Positions 1 to 9,409 of a DNA stretch of 64,000 bases are shown here, in pieces; positions within the stretch are counted from its first letter, which is position 1, and each line of letters starts with the position of its first letter. Made by a program: the position numbers and the translations under genes. The DNA is from Mactra quadrangularis (taxonomy: Eukaryota > Mollusca > Bivalvia > Venerida > Mactridae): NCBI GenBank assembly GCA_025267735.1, contig CM046301.1, positions 65,491,872 to 65,555,871 on the forward strand, written 5' to 3'. Under the pieces are notes generated by a model that saw only the letters and a list, made by a program, of their open reading frames with translations, made no database searches and was not told the origin of the DNA.

Positions 1-620
1 CTAAAAAAATAAAGCAAAACTAAAAAGCATTGCAAAATAATCAATTATCAATTTTTTGATAAAAGCTAATCAGTAGGCCAACACATGGATAATGTCTTCA
101 AACTTTTGGTGGGTACTGTATATATCTATATATAAAAATAGAAAACTCTGTTGTCATCAATGTTTCAGCAGAAGCCTTTAGGCCACACCAAATTGATTAC
201 TTGTTCTACGGATTTTTTTGGGAAAAAAATGGGGCGAGCGAGCGAAAAAAAAATTAAAATATTTTTTTTTTACTTTTGAATTAAACCAAAGGCGAGCGAA
301 TAAAAAAAATTAAAAAACTTTTTTTTTCCTTTTACATATAATCTTAAGCGAGCGAATAAAAAAAATAAGCGACAAAATAAGAAATCGCAACAAAAGTTAA
401 GACGCGACAAAAAATTTAGTCACAACAAAGCACTTGAATAGGAACTTTTTCTTGTCTCATTGGATGATGATATGAATAGCTTAACATCCCTAGTTCTCCA
501 TGTAAATACATGTTCAATGGCAATGACTGTTTGTTTATGTTGTTTGCTTACATCTTTGATAAATAAATTCTACGCTTTAATCTATTTAGGACAGCATATT
601 TCTATTTGTTTTAATAGTAT
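1..620. other. Non-coding left flank with repeat arm
   Basis: No convincing coding sequence. Positions about 128-210 match, in inverted orientation, sequence near 10865-10990 (shared stretches include GAAAACTC, GTCATCAAT, GAAGCCTTTA and CCACACCAAATTGAT). From about 230 to 370 the DNA is a short imperfect array in which GCGAGCGAA alternates with A and T runs. A 4-base target duplication GTAT (617-620) ends this flank where the LTR retrotransposon begins. Confidence 0.6.
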
Positions 621-1371
621 TGTTACGGATCAGTCACGAAGTTGACAAAGCTATTAAATTGTGTCGCCAATTGGAATTATTCAAAACGAAACTGGATTTC
701 TGTTTAACGAGATTAGTTTATTCTAGTTATTTTCAACTGCAAGTTTTCAACAGAACTTGCAATATAGCCAAAATGTACAGGTGTAATTGCTACAAAAAGG
801 ATTTCTTAATCATGACATAGCTAACCATTTGTTCTAATATATTCAATGAAATGTAGTTCTGAAGAAGATAAGCGTAGTGGTGTATTCAATACTTGTTGGC
901 GGAGACTGATCCCTGGACGATGGACGCCAGAGTTTTTATACCCCAGGGTGGCCGATGGCCGATAAAGTGGACGATTTGGACGATCGTCCTGTGGCCGGGA
1001 CGATCGTCCAGTGGACGGTGGCCAATGGACGATTCTGTGACGTCAGAATCGTCCAAAAACGGGACGATATGACGTCATCACTAAAAACTATTGAAATTAA
1101 ATATGGCGGCCTCAAAACTGAACTAAAATGGAATTATAGACGATAATATGGAAGGAATAACATGGATCCTTACAGTTTTGGTGAACTTTAGCATGATTCA
1201 GCCTTCAGACGAATTATATGACTAGACAAAGACTGGTTTTAAGAAACTAATAAACCCAAAGATAAATAAGTATGGCACTCAAATGCACCATAGGCCTGTT
1301 AAACAAGGTAAAAATCAATATTTAGGCCCAAACTAATAATTTAGATTTTAGTGAGATGACTGGTCATATCA
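621..1371 (-). repeat. 3' LTR of the gypsy element
   Basis: 751-bp copy of the LTR downstream of the third ORF. GGACGATCGTCC palindromes lie at 978-989 and 998-1009, and perfect CRE-type palindromes TGACGTCA at 1038-1045 and 1070-1077. CREs bind CREB/ATF bZIP factors in animals; use by this element is an inference. A short ORF in the LTR is judged to be chance. Confidence 0.95.
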
Positions 1372-1382
1372 TTACCCCCCAC
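1372..1382 (-). promoter_or_regulatory. Polypurine tract
   Basis: On the minus strand GTGGGGGGTAA sits immediately before the 3' LTR TG. This is the expected place and composition for the plus-strand priming tract of an LTR retrotransposon. Confidence 0.7.
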
Positions 1383-2097
1383 AAAATATGGCAATGCTCC
1401 TGCTGCCATACACTTTGAATACACAACATACTTCAACATAATAAAATCATAGACACACAAAACAATTAATACAATAAACAATTATCTGTCAGTTCAATGC
1501 AGTTTTTGACTAACGCCATCAACGACAGTTCTTGTTTAGACTAACAAGGTTTAAAAGTAACTTCACACAGTTCTGTTCACTCTTCAACAGTTCAAATGAA
1601 AATTTACAGTTCTGTTCATGCGACGATAGTTCAAAATAGAGATTCACAGTTCTACATGTACTAATACTTAGAATTAAAGTCCACAGTTCATTCACATGAT
1701 AACAGTTAAAATTAAAATTCACAGTTCATTTACATACTTACAGTTCAAATTAAAATTCACAGTTCATTCACATACTAACAGTTCAAAGATAAATTCTTCT
1801 GTACATAGTTAAAACGAACATAAATAATTTATAACACTTAATACGTAACACAATGAAAACAATTAAATAGTCACCAACAGTTTCTCAACAAACTGTTATT
1901 AATCTTAAATACATGAAAGGAAAAGCTTTTGTTTAATCACAAGAATAATAATTATTTGAATGTCACTCTATAGTTGAAACAGTTGATAATATGTAGTACC
2001 TGGGTTTATGTGGCGAATATACAGCTAAATAGTAATATGAATGTTGACCATAAGCAAAATGTCCAGATTAAAACAGTTGTTAATGATTATACGTAAA
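1372..2097 (-). repeat. Untranslated region with tandem repeats before 3' LTR
   Basis: No ORF of note. From about 1520 to 1800 the phrase CACAGTTC followed by ATTCACAT and AACAGTTCAAA recurs with a period near 50-60 bases, about five imperfect copies. Role unknown. Confidence 0.6.
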
Positions 2098-3003
2098 TTA
2101 CTTGGTCTTCTTTATTTTCAACATACTGTCAATATTTATTTCGATATGATTTACTTTCCTCTCTAGCCTCTTCAGCTCACTGACCACCTCATTAATCTTC
2201 CTCTCAGACCGTAACGAGACTTTCAACTGCTCCTCACTGGCGGAGGCTATTCTTTTTAGTAAGGCAACCATCTGATTGTCGATGGGGGTATCAGTTTGAG
2301 CTGAGGTATCCTGGGTTGTTGACTTTGGTGGTGGAGATACTCCACGAATGGAGGGAGTCAAGCCCTGGAACAAGGGGTCACTTTTGTCAGTGGTGGTTGG
2401 AAGAACTGTTTCATCTAAAAGGGGTGTTGAGGGCCCAGGGGTTGACAGTTGGTCCAACAGATCTTCGTTGAAGTCCATGATAGAAAAATTGGTTGATGGA
2501 TTTACTGGAAGGAGTTGTTTAGGCGTTGGAATATACGTAGGTTCAGGGTTGTATACAGTGGCGACATATGAAGTGGAATCTTGAGATGTAGTTGGAGGTG
2601 GAGGTAGAGTATTGTTGGCCAGCCATCCAGGTAGAATACAACCTTTTTCTCCAACAACTTGTGGTGTCTGGTGACAGGTGAAAGCCTGATTAATCTCCCC
2701 TAATGACAGCTGTACCAAGTCCTTAGGGCCTACAAAGTAAGGATCTGTAGCCTTATGCAAGTAGGGGGTAAGGTCCCTAACTCCCCCAGCTCTAAGGTCT
2801 GCCTGTTGGTGAGGACCATACTCAGTCAGATGCTGTTTCAAATCTAGCTCCTTCTCACAGCGAAAGTGGCACAGGCTGCAATAGTAGGGTAGGCGGTCTG
2901 TGGGAATGTGGTCCCTGTATATGTGTGATACCACTCTACACTTTCTGCCACTCTTGGGACAGTACCTACACCGGTAGGTCCTGCGGTCTGCCTTGTATGT
3001 ATC
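2098..3003 (-). CDS. Third ORF: zinc-finger and coiled-coil protein
   Basis: About 301 codons open from a likely 3' splice site. The N terminus holds two Cys/His clusters like C2H2 fingers: CRYC with HIYRDH, then CSLC with HLTEYGPH. A Pro/Ser/Thr-rich middle follows, and the last 60 residues (LLKRIASASEEQ onward) have coiled-coil heptads. There is no in-frame ATG before the fingers; the first in-frame Met lies about half-way along. A pyrimidine-rich tract ending in CAG (minus strand, AG at 3005-3004) stands just before codon GAT, so expression from a spliced subgenomic RNA is the simplest reading. Most gypsy elements lack such an ORF; where a third ORF exists it is often env-like, but no signal peptide or membrane segment is seen here. 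Function unknown; nucleic-acid binding is inferred. Confidence 0.7.
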   Translation of the reverse strand, partial: DTYKADRRTYRCRYCPKSGRKCRVVSHIYRDHIPTDRLPYYCSLCHFRCEKELDLKQHLTEYGPHQQADLRAGGVRDLTPYLHKATDPYFVGPKDLVQLSLGEINQAFTCHQTPQVVGEKGCILPGWLANNTLPPPPTTSQDSTSYVATVYNPEPTYIPTPKQLLPVNPSTNFSIMDFNEDLLDQLSTPGPSTPLLDETVLPTTTDKSDPLFQGLTPSIRGVSPPPKSTTQDTSAQTDTPIDNQMVALLKRIASASEEQLKVSLRSERKINEVVSELKRLERKVNHIEINIDSMLKIKKTK

Positions 3004-3124
3004 CTGAAGATAAAGTTGAAGAGCAAATTTAAAATAACAGTGTTATGGTTGAAGTATCTAATTTACATAAAAGTTTCTTAGGATTAGGCTTTGACGTCAG
3101 ACATCTAAAGATAATTAATGTTAA

Positions 3125-3610
3125 CTATGATGTTAGCTTCTTTCGCTGCTTAACTACCCAAGGAGGCAAGTTCGAGCCAAGATACGGTTTCAATTTGTCA
3201 TGATGTACCAGCTTGGATGTGCTATCTTTGTCTAACTGGATTACAAAGTTTAAAGGAGAACGTTTAACGAGTATCAAATGTGGACCGGTGAACGCTTTCT
3301 GTAGCTTAGGACAAACCCCGACTTCACGCGACTCATTCAAACACCAGACGATATCGCCGACTTTGTACTGGATAAAGTTTAGTTGCGCGTCATGTATATC
3401 TTTACTTCGGTTTGCAGATTTTTGCAAATGTTTGCGTGCTATTTCATGCGCTCTAAGTATGGTGGACCTTAAATTTGAAATGTGCTGATATGTACTATGA
3501 GATATTTCATCTTTGAATGCATTGGTATACATAGCTTGGGAAGGAAGTCGAATATCCCGACCAATTGCTAACAGTTTGGTGACAAATTTGTGCTTTCTTG
3601 AGGGGTACAT
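3125..3610 (-). pseudogene. Integrase C-terminal segment, out of frame
   Basis: 161-residue ORF in a different frame that continues the integrase after pol's premature stop, starting with a segment of the type normally found after the integrase core (IGRDIRLPSQ) and ending with a beta-rich integrase C-terminal domain (VGDIVWCLNES, GPHLILVKRSP). The junction is explained by loss of one base near 3575-3580. It could be a true mutation or an assembly error. An independent start is unlikely. Confidence 0.85.
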
Positions 3611-6600
3611 CGGTAGGCACCAGCTAAACAGTCTAAATAAAGATCCCAGTCGGTCTGTTGATCAACAATGAAGGCTCGAACCATTCTCATGAGTGTGCGC
3701 ATAAATCGTTCACATTGACCATTTGCACAGGGATGTCGGGCACTGGTGCGAGTCTTCTTAATTTTCAAGAGTTGACATAACTCTTTTATGACTTGACTCT
3801 CAAATGCAGAACCCTGATCAGAATGTATGGTTAGAGGAGTACCCCATCTGGACACTATACGATTGAGAATCTGTCTGGCGCAGACCTCGGCACTTTGAGA
3901 TTCTACGGCGACTACTTCCACATACTTACTGAATAAGTCGGTCATAACTAAAATGTACCTATTACCTCGCTCTGTAATAGGAAAGGGCCCTGTAAAGTCA
4001 ATAGCTAGGACATCCCAGGGGGCACCTGTGCGAATATGACCCATCGGAGCTTTTGGAGATTTTTGAAGCTTTTTGTCAGACTGACAGACTTCACAATTTG
4101 AAATGTACAGACGGACATCTGACTTGGACTCAAACCAGTAAAAATTTTGGTTCAGTAGTTGCTTGGTTCGCTTGACTCCAAAATGCCCAGATAAGAGGGA
4201 GCTATGAACTGAATTCAACACATCTTGACGTAGACATCTTGGGACCACTAATTGTAGTCGGCTGGAACCTGGATTTATACCTATATAACGTCTATATAAA
4301 ACTGAGTCTAGCATGCAGAGATTATCCCAAAGTATCCAGTAATGTCTTGATTCCGGGCTACGCGATATCATTTCTTTACTACAAGGTTTCACACCATCAC
4401 GGACTGAGGCATATACTATACTGATGCCAGGGTCACTGAACTGAAAATTGGCTATTTGCTTTGCTGACCATTGCTGTAAGATTGGTTTGGTTGTCTGATC
4501 TAAGTAAGATGGGTCTGATTTAGACCCACTAGGTTTTTGATCATCTTTGTGGACAGATCTAATAGCATTTTGGGCGGGGCACGGGAAATCAATTGAAGGG
4601 CAGGTTGTATGGTCTTGGGCTATTGATTGTAGATTCATTAGTTCAGCTTTTCTTCGACACTTTGAACACGGGCCGCACTTGATGGCTTCACTTGTGTCTA
4701 CTTCGGAGCATGTACAATCACGGGGAGTATCACAGAGACGACTTAAGGCATCACAATGGGGTTGCTTGGATCCGGGCCTGTATTCAATAGAGAAATCAAA
4801 AGGTGCTAATATTTCTATCCACCTGGCTATTTTACCATTAGGCTCTTTTAAGCTAAAGAGCCAGACTAAGGCCTGGTGATCAGTTCGAACGATGAAGTGT
4901 CGACCTAGGAGGTATTGCCTGTAATACTGCATAAAGTACACTACCGCTAGAAGTTCTTTTTCTGTAATGCAATAGTTGCGTTCACTTTTATTGAGTATCC
5001 GGCTGGCATAGCCAATCACACGTTCACGGCCGTCTTGGATTTGAGAGAGAACGGCCCCAATGCCGTACCCTGATGCGTCAACGTCAAGGTAAAATGTTCC
5101 ACCCTCATTGAGTGGGTAACCCATGACAGCAGGGCTAACCAGGGAAGCTTTCAAGGATTCGAATGCATGTTGACAATTATCTGACCATTCAAAATCTATA
5201 GATTTGGAAGTTAACACAGTCAAGGGTTTTGCTATACTTGCAAAATCTTTGATGAATCGCCTGTAATAAGAAGCTGTAGCCACAAACTGTTTTACTTGTT
5301 TAGCATTTTGGGGGACTGGCCAGTTTACTACTTTCGTGGTGTTTGTGGGGTCGGGTCTAACACCTTGTCCGGACACAACGTGACCTAAAAATGTGACCTG
5401 TGTTTGAAGGAGATTGCATTTATCAGGGCGAAGCTTGAGACCGGCATTACGGATTCTTTGTAACACCTCTTCTACACGGCTAATGTGTTGCTCAAAATTT
5501 TCACCAAATACAATGATATCATCAATATAGACCAGACAGGTTTCCCACTGTAAACCCTGGAGTGCCAACTCCATGGTTCTTTGAAAAGTACTGCAAGCAT
5601 TATTCAGACCAAAAGGCATTCTAACCATCTCATATTGGCCATATTTACAAACAAAGCTGCTTTTGGGGATATCTTGTTCTTTAAGGGGGATCTGAAAGTA
5701 GCCGGAAGTGAGATCAAAACTGCTGAATAAAGAAGAACCAGCTACTGCGTCAAGGCAATCTTGTATACGGGGTAAAGGAAACCCATCAGGTTTTACTAAA
5801 GAATTAACCTTCCTGTAGTCTACGCATGGACGTATGGAACCATTTTTCTTGCGTATTAAAACTATAGGACTGGCCCAGGGAGATGTTGATTTTCTTATGA
5901 CTCCCTTTTTGATCAGGTCCTCTATGGCTGATTTCTCTTCATTTGCATAGGCAAGGGGAACGGGGCGTGGTCTTTGTTTGATGGGAGGGGCATCCCCTGT
6001 AGAAATAGGGTGCTCGGCCAAGTGAGTCAGGCCTAAATCCCAATCGTCTTTGGAAAATGTATCTGCAAATTTGACCAGTAGGCCGGCCACTGTTGACTTT
6101 TCTAAAAGGGACTTGCCATTGGTAGATTTCTCAAAAAGAGATTTAAGGTGGTCAGGGACATCATTGGGGCTTGCTTTTGGCATATCGTTGGGGCTAGGTA
6201 TTGTAGGGCCTATATCTTTCATTTGTATTCTTCTTACACAACACAGTTCTTCGGTGTCACTCTCTTTATCGGATATTGTACTTATCACTTGAGCTATTTC
6301 TTCAGCTTTGGCTATATATGCATCTTGTCTCAAGGTTACTTCTGTGCTGTTTGGATTCATAACTCTTATTTTACAAGTAATGGTACTATTGATATCTACA
6401 AGTGTGGATGCCATCATCATTTGATACCTGTCTCTGAAACTGTCATTTGCTTCAACTAAAAAGCTACTACTACAGCCATGATCATCAGACTCGAAGCGGT
6501 CAATGAAAACATCAACAACAGCTTCCGACTTCCCAGGCACAGTTATATCTTCAGCAACATAGACTTTACGGATCTCACCAGGACCAACTCTTCTTACGCA

Positions 6601-6987
6601 AGGAATCTTTATGCCCTGTAGAACAATTAAATTCTGACTTAGGAGTATATCCGCGGGTCCATAGTCTCCCTTTCCCAAGATATCATACCCTAGGAGCACC
6701 TGATCTTCAATGTCGGCAACAACGACCTCTTGTTGTATCTGTAGTTGACCTAACTTCATTTCAACTACTGCCTTACCCCATTCTTTTATCGGAGCCCCAC
6801 CAGTACCCCTCAAAGGGCTACTCCCCTTTAAAGATGGCCTCTCACCGTCTGGGATACTGAAAAAAATATCTTTAGAGACTATTGTTCTAGTTGAACCTGT
6901 GTCGGCTGTAAAAAGGCACGGCACACTACCAACAAACCCTCTAATAAAAACTCCTTCATCTATTTTTAAGTCTATGTTGTTGAGCAT
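3568..6987 (-). CDS. pol: Pol polyprotein (PR-RT-RH-IN), C-terminally broken
   Basis: 1139 residues counted from the first ATG; the frame is open back to the frameshift site at 7089, so translation probably enters from gag. Aspartic protease active site DTGS starts at residue 29. Reverse transcriptase has its first catalytic Asp at about 425 (FDLTSGY) and YIDD at 487-490. RNase H shows D637, E676/E678 and D703 (RTDHQAL). Integrase has a zinc-binding H928, H935, C965, C968 and catalytic D997, D1057 and E1093, the last two separated by 35 residues as expected. The frame then stops at 3570-3568, in the conserved segment after the integrase core; the remaining C-terminal part continues in another frame at 3125-3610. 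No chromodomain was seen. Confidence 0.95.
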   Translation of the reverse strand: MLNNIDLKIDEGVFIRGFVGSVPCLFTADTGSTRTIVSKDIFFSIPDGERPSLKGSSPLRGTGGAPIKEWGKAVVEMKLGQLQIQQEVVVADIEDQVLLGYDILGKGDYGPADILLSQNLIVLQGIKIPCVRRVGPGEIRKVYVAEDITVPGKSEAVVDVFIDRFESDDHGCSSSFLVEANDSFRDRYQMMMASTLVDINSTITCKIRVMNPNSTEVTLRQDAYIAKAEEIAQVISTISDKESDTEELCCVRRIQMKDIGPTIPSPNDMPKASPNDVPDHLKSLFEKSTNGKSLLEKSTVAGLLVKFADTFSKDDWDLGLTHLAEHPISTGDAPPIKQRPRPVPLAYANEEKSAIEDLIKKGVIRKSTSPWASPIVLIRKKNGSIRPCVDYRKVNSLVKPDGFPLPRIQDCLDAVAGSSLFSSFDLTSGYFQIPLKEQDIPKSSFVCKYGQYEMVRMPFGLNNACSTFQRTMELALQGLQWETCLVYIDDIIVFGENFEQHISRVEEVLQRIRNAGLKLRPDKCNLLQTQVTFLGHVVSGQGVRPDPTNTTKVVNWPVPQNAKQVKQFVATASYYRRFIKDFASIAKPLTVLTSKSIDFEWSDNCQHAFESLKASLVSPAVMGYPLNEGGTFYLDVDASGYGIGAVLSQIQDGRERVIGYASRILNKSERNYCITEKELLAVVYFMQYYRQYLLGRHFIVRTDHQALVWLFSLKEPNGKIARWIEILAPFDFSIEYRPGSKQPHCDALSRLCDTPRDCTCSEVDTSEAIKCGPCSKCRRKAELMNLQSIAQDHTTCPSIDFPCPAQNAIRSVHKDDQKPSGSKSDPSYLDQTTKPILQQWSAKQIANFQFSDPGISIVYASVRDGVKPCSKEMISRSPESRHYWILWDNLCMLDSVLYRRYIGINPGSSRLQLVVPRCLRQDVLNSVHSSLLSGHFGVKRTKQLLNQNFYWFESKSDVRLYISNCEVCQSDKKLQKSPKAPMGHIRTGAPWDVLAIDFTGPFPITERGNRYILVMTDLFSKYVEVVAVESQSAEVCARQILNRIVSRWGTPLTIHSDQGSAFESQVIKELCQLLKIKKTRTSARHPCANGQCERFMRTLMRMVRAFIVDQQTDWDLYLDCLAGAYRCTPQESTNLSPNC

Positions 6988-7040
6988 CTCTTTACTGTGC
7001 TGTCTGATGTCATTGCGGGCCTCATTGTTACATTCTACGT

Positions 7041-8558
7041 CTACTCGGACCTCTCTTTGGCCACAAGAGATGGTCCCTTTTCGTTTAAATCATCAGTATT
7101 GGTCTTTTTCTGGCTATCTCTCCTTGGTCTGTTATCTTTCTTTGAACAGTCTCTAGCAAAGTGGCCTATCTCGTGACAATTATAGCATTCTACATCTTGT
7201 CTGCGTCTACGTCTCAAATTATCTTTTGGGGTTTCAATCTTTGCTTCCAGTTCTTTGATCTTGCTTTGAAGCTCTCGAATAAGATCAGCACCGTTCTCTT
7301 GTTTATCATCATTTGCAGTCTCTGGATCAGTGGCCCTTCGGATTGCTCCTCTATTACTCCTGTCTAGTTTGCAGCCTGCTTTAATCTGTATTAAATGGAC
7401 CACATGGAAAACAGCCTCATCTATGTCTTTAGGCTCCTTGTGGAACTCAACTTCAAACTTAATGTCGGGATCTGCTAGACCATCCATAAAACGCCGCACT
7501 AAGTCCTCATCTCTGGTCTGTCTGCTTCTGTCTGGGTATGCCTTATTGTACAACATCTTCAGCTCTGCAGCGTATATCTCGGCAGTTTCGCTGGAGTGCT
7601 GGTTACGCTTGCTGAATTTTGCCGCAAAAGACTGCTTAGTTTCAATCACTCGATATCTACAAGTTAACTCGTCCATGATTTCAGAATAAGAACTTAGGGC
7701 TGATTTTGGCAATTGAGTGAATACAAATTCACTTGCTGGACCCTCAATCTTAGGAAGCAGTTGATCAAGTTTTTCACTATCTGACCAACCATAGCGAAGG
7801 GCAATTGCTTCAAATTTGGCGGACCAAACAGACCAATTCTCAATTCCTGTAAAGGGGGGAATCTTGGGATATCTGTGACTGTGGGAACTTCCACCTGAAG
7901 ATGATTGGGGCACGAACTGGACACCATAGTCAGGTTCTCTGCTCTGTACCACAGGGTTCTGATCAAATTCTGGATTTCCACGGTAAGGACCCCAGACATT
8001 CCTCCAGGCTACATTATTGGACTCAGGGTACCTATCATACTTAAGGTGTGGATCTTGATCTAAATGGTTTTGCCTTTTACTTGCTGAGTATTGTGTCCCT
8101 GTGGATGCTGACATGTGTGCATGTAAACTATGACTGTCATGTTGATTAGTGTTAGTGTTGACTTGTTGCACACCTGTACCCTTTATAATACGACCTCGGG
8201 GAGACTCAGGGACTGATCTGTGTAAGTTGGGATGCTGACTGTATTGATCTGTACTTTGTGAGTGCCTTTTTTGGTCCATACTTTGAGAACGATAATTACT
8301 GCTATTATTCAGTCCTGCGAGGTTTTCTTGAAGTGAGAATATCACGGACGTAAGACTATTCAAAGATCCGGCAATTTCGTCAATTCTTTTGTTAATTTTG
8401 CATTCTGCACTCGTAAAACTTTGTACACTGCATTCGGACATATTATCGGGACTGTCAGCGCTTTGATTTAAAAGTGACGTCGTAGCGCGTGCGTCATCGT
8501 TGCTATGTGTCGTATAGGTTATAACCCCTTCACTGTCTACAGCATGTGGTTCGGCCAT
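7041..8558 (-). CDS. gag: Gag polyprotein
   Basis: 505-residue ORF starting 100 bases inside the 5' LTR. The N-terminal third is Ser/Gln/His-rich and of low complexity. The middle (about residues 235-400) has the pattern of a retrotransposon gag capsid, with a motif around WSVWSAKFEAIALRYGW. A basic stretch leads to one CCHC zinc knuckle (C458, C461, H466, C471), which binds the element's RNA. The ORF ends shortly after, and its last 16 codons overlap the upstream part of pol in the -1 frame. Family role: assembles the cytoplasmic particle that packages the RNA. The ORF is intact. Confidence 0.93.
   Translation of the reverse strand: MAEPHAVDSEGVITYTTHSNDDARATTSLLNQSADSPDNMSECSVQSFTSAECKINKRIDEIAGSLNSLTSVIFSLQENLAGLNNSSNYRSQSMDQKRHSQSTDQYSQHPNLHRSVPESPRGRIIKGTGVQQVNTNTNQHDSHSLHAHMSASTGTQYSASKRQNHLDQDPHLKYDRYPESNNVAWRNVWGPYRGNPEFDQNPVVQSREPDYGVQFVPQSSSGGSSHSHRYPKIPPFTGIENWSVWSAKFEAIALRYGWSDSEKLDQLLPKIEGPASEFVFTQLPKSALSSYSEIMDELTCRYRVIETKQSFAAKFSKRNQHSSETAEIYAAELKMLYNKAYPDRSRQTRDEDLVRRFMDGLADPDIKFEVEFHKEPKDIDEAVFHVVHLIQIKAGCKLDRSNRGAIRRATDPETANDDKQENGADLIRELQSKIKELEAKIETPKDNLRRRRRQDVECYNCHEIGHFARDCSKKDNRPRRDSQKKTNTDDLNEKGPSLVAKERSE
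7047..7089 (-). promoter_or_regulatory. -1 ribosomal frameshift signal between gag and pol
   Basis: On the minus strand the heptamer TTTAAAC (7089-7083) is in the gag frame as T TTA AAC, the X XXY YYZ form required for simultaneous slippage. A 6-base spacer follows, then a hairpin: GGACC (7076-7072) pairs with GGTCC (7051-7047), TCTCTT (7070-7065) pairs with AAGAGA (7057-7052), with one bulged A and a 7-base loop. Pol lies in the -1 frame and that frame is open from the heptamer into pol. All parts fit known -1 frameshift signals; function is inferred. Confidence 0.8.
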
Positions 8559-8634
8559 GTTGTGATGAACTTAAAGTTGTGCTGGATTAACGGAGATGTG
8601 TATTCGATCGCTGAATATGTGTTTAAAACGACAG

Positions 8635-8652
8635 ATCCCACCGCTGCCACCA
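8635..8652 (-). promoter_or_regulatory. Probable primer-binding site
   Basis: Minus-strand sequence starting TGGTGGCAG 6 bases inside the 5' LTR. It begins with TGG, the complement of tRNA CCA ends, and its layout resembles tRNA-Leu-primed gypsy elements. The tRNA identity is inferred from memory of the pattern and is uncertain. Confidence 0.55.
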
Positions 8653-8658
8653 AGAAAA

Positions 8659-9409
8659 TGTTACGGATCAGTCACGAAGTTGACAAAGCTATTAAATTGT
8701 GTCGCCAATTGGAATTATTCAAAACGAAACTGGATTTCTGTTTAACGAGATTAGTTTATTCTAGTTATTTTCAACTGCCAGTTTTCAACAGAACTTGCAA
8801 TATAGCCAAAATGTACAGGTATAATTGCTACAAAAAGGATTTCTTAATCATGACATAGCTAACCATTTGTTCTAATATATTCAATAAAATGTAGTTCTGA
8901 AGAAGATAAGCGTAGTGGTGTATTCAATACTTGTTGGCGGAGACTGATCCCTGGACGATGGACGCCAGAGTTTTTATACCCCAGGGTGGCCGATGGCCGA
9001 TAAAGTGGACGATTTGGACGATCGTCCTGTGGCCGGGACGATCGTCCAGTGGACGGTGGCCAATGGACGATTCTGTGACGTCAGAATCGTCCAAAAACGG
9101 GACGATATGACGTCATCACTAAAAACTATTGAAATTAAATATGGCGGCCTCAAAACTGAACTAAAATGGAATTATAGACGATAATATGGAAGGAATAACA
9201 TGGATCCTTACAGTTTTGGTGAACTTTAGCATGATTCAGCCTTCAGACGAATTATATGACTAGACAAAGACTGGTTTTAAGAAACTAATAAACCCAAAGA
9301 TAAATAAGTATGGCACTCAAATGCACCATAGGCCTGTTAAACAAGGTAAAAATCAATATTTAGGCCCAAACTAATAATTTAGATTTTAGTGAGATGACTG
9401 GTCATATCA
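8659..9409 (-). repeat. 5' LTR of the gypsy element
   Basis: Because the element reads leftward, this copy is the 5' LTR and should hold the promoter. It is 751 bases and matches 621-1371 except for three substitutions noticed by eye. In its middle is a cluster of palindromes: GGACGATCGTCC twice and TGACGTCA twice, in the same layout as the other LTR. Confidence 0.95.

Larger units (their letters stand above)
621..9409 (-). mobile_element. Ty3/gypsy LTR retrotransposon, full length
   Basis: Seen: two 751-bp direct repeats (621-1371 and 8659-9409) flank a minus-strand gag ORF, a pol ORF (protease, reverse transcriptase, RNase H, integrase) and a third ORF. The domain order PR-RT-RH-IN is that of Ty3/gypsy (Metaviridae). 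The LTRs read TG...CA, the insertion is flanked by GTAT at 617-620 and 9410-9413, a primer-binding-type site lies 6 bases inside the 5' LTR and a G-rich polypurine tract abuts the 3' LTR. The LTRs differ at only 3 positions I can find, so the insertion is recent. At 8.8 kb it is long for the group because of the large LTRs and the extra ORF. Integrase carries a one-base frameshift, so this copy is probably not autonomous. Confidence 0.96.

Noticed and set aside
955..1146. 63-residue ORF in the LTR, repeated at 8993-9184
   Set aside because: Identical because the LTRs are repeats; overlaps the palindrome/CRE cluster and shows no protein character.
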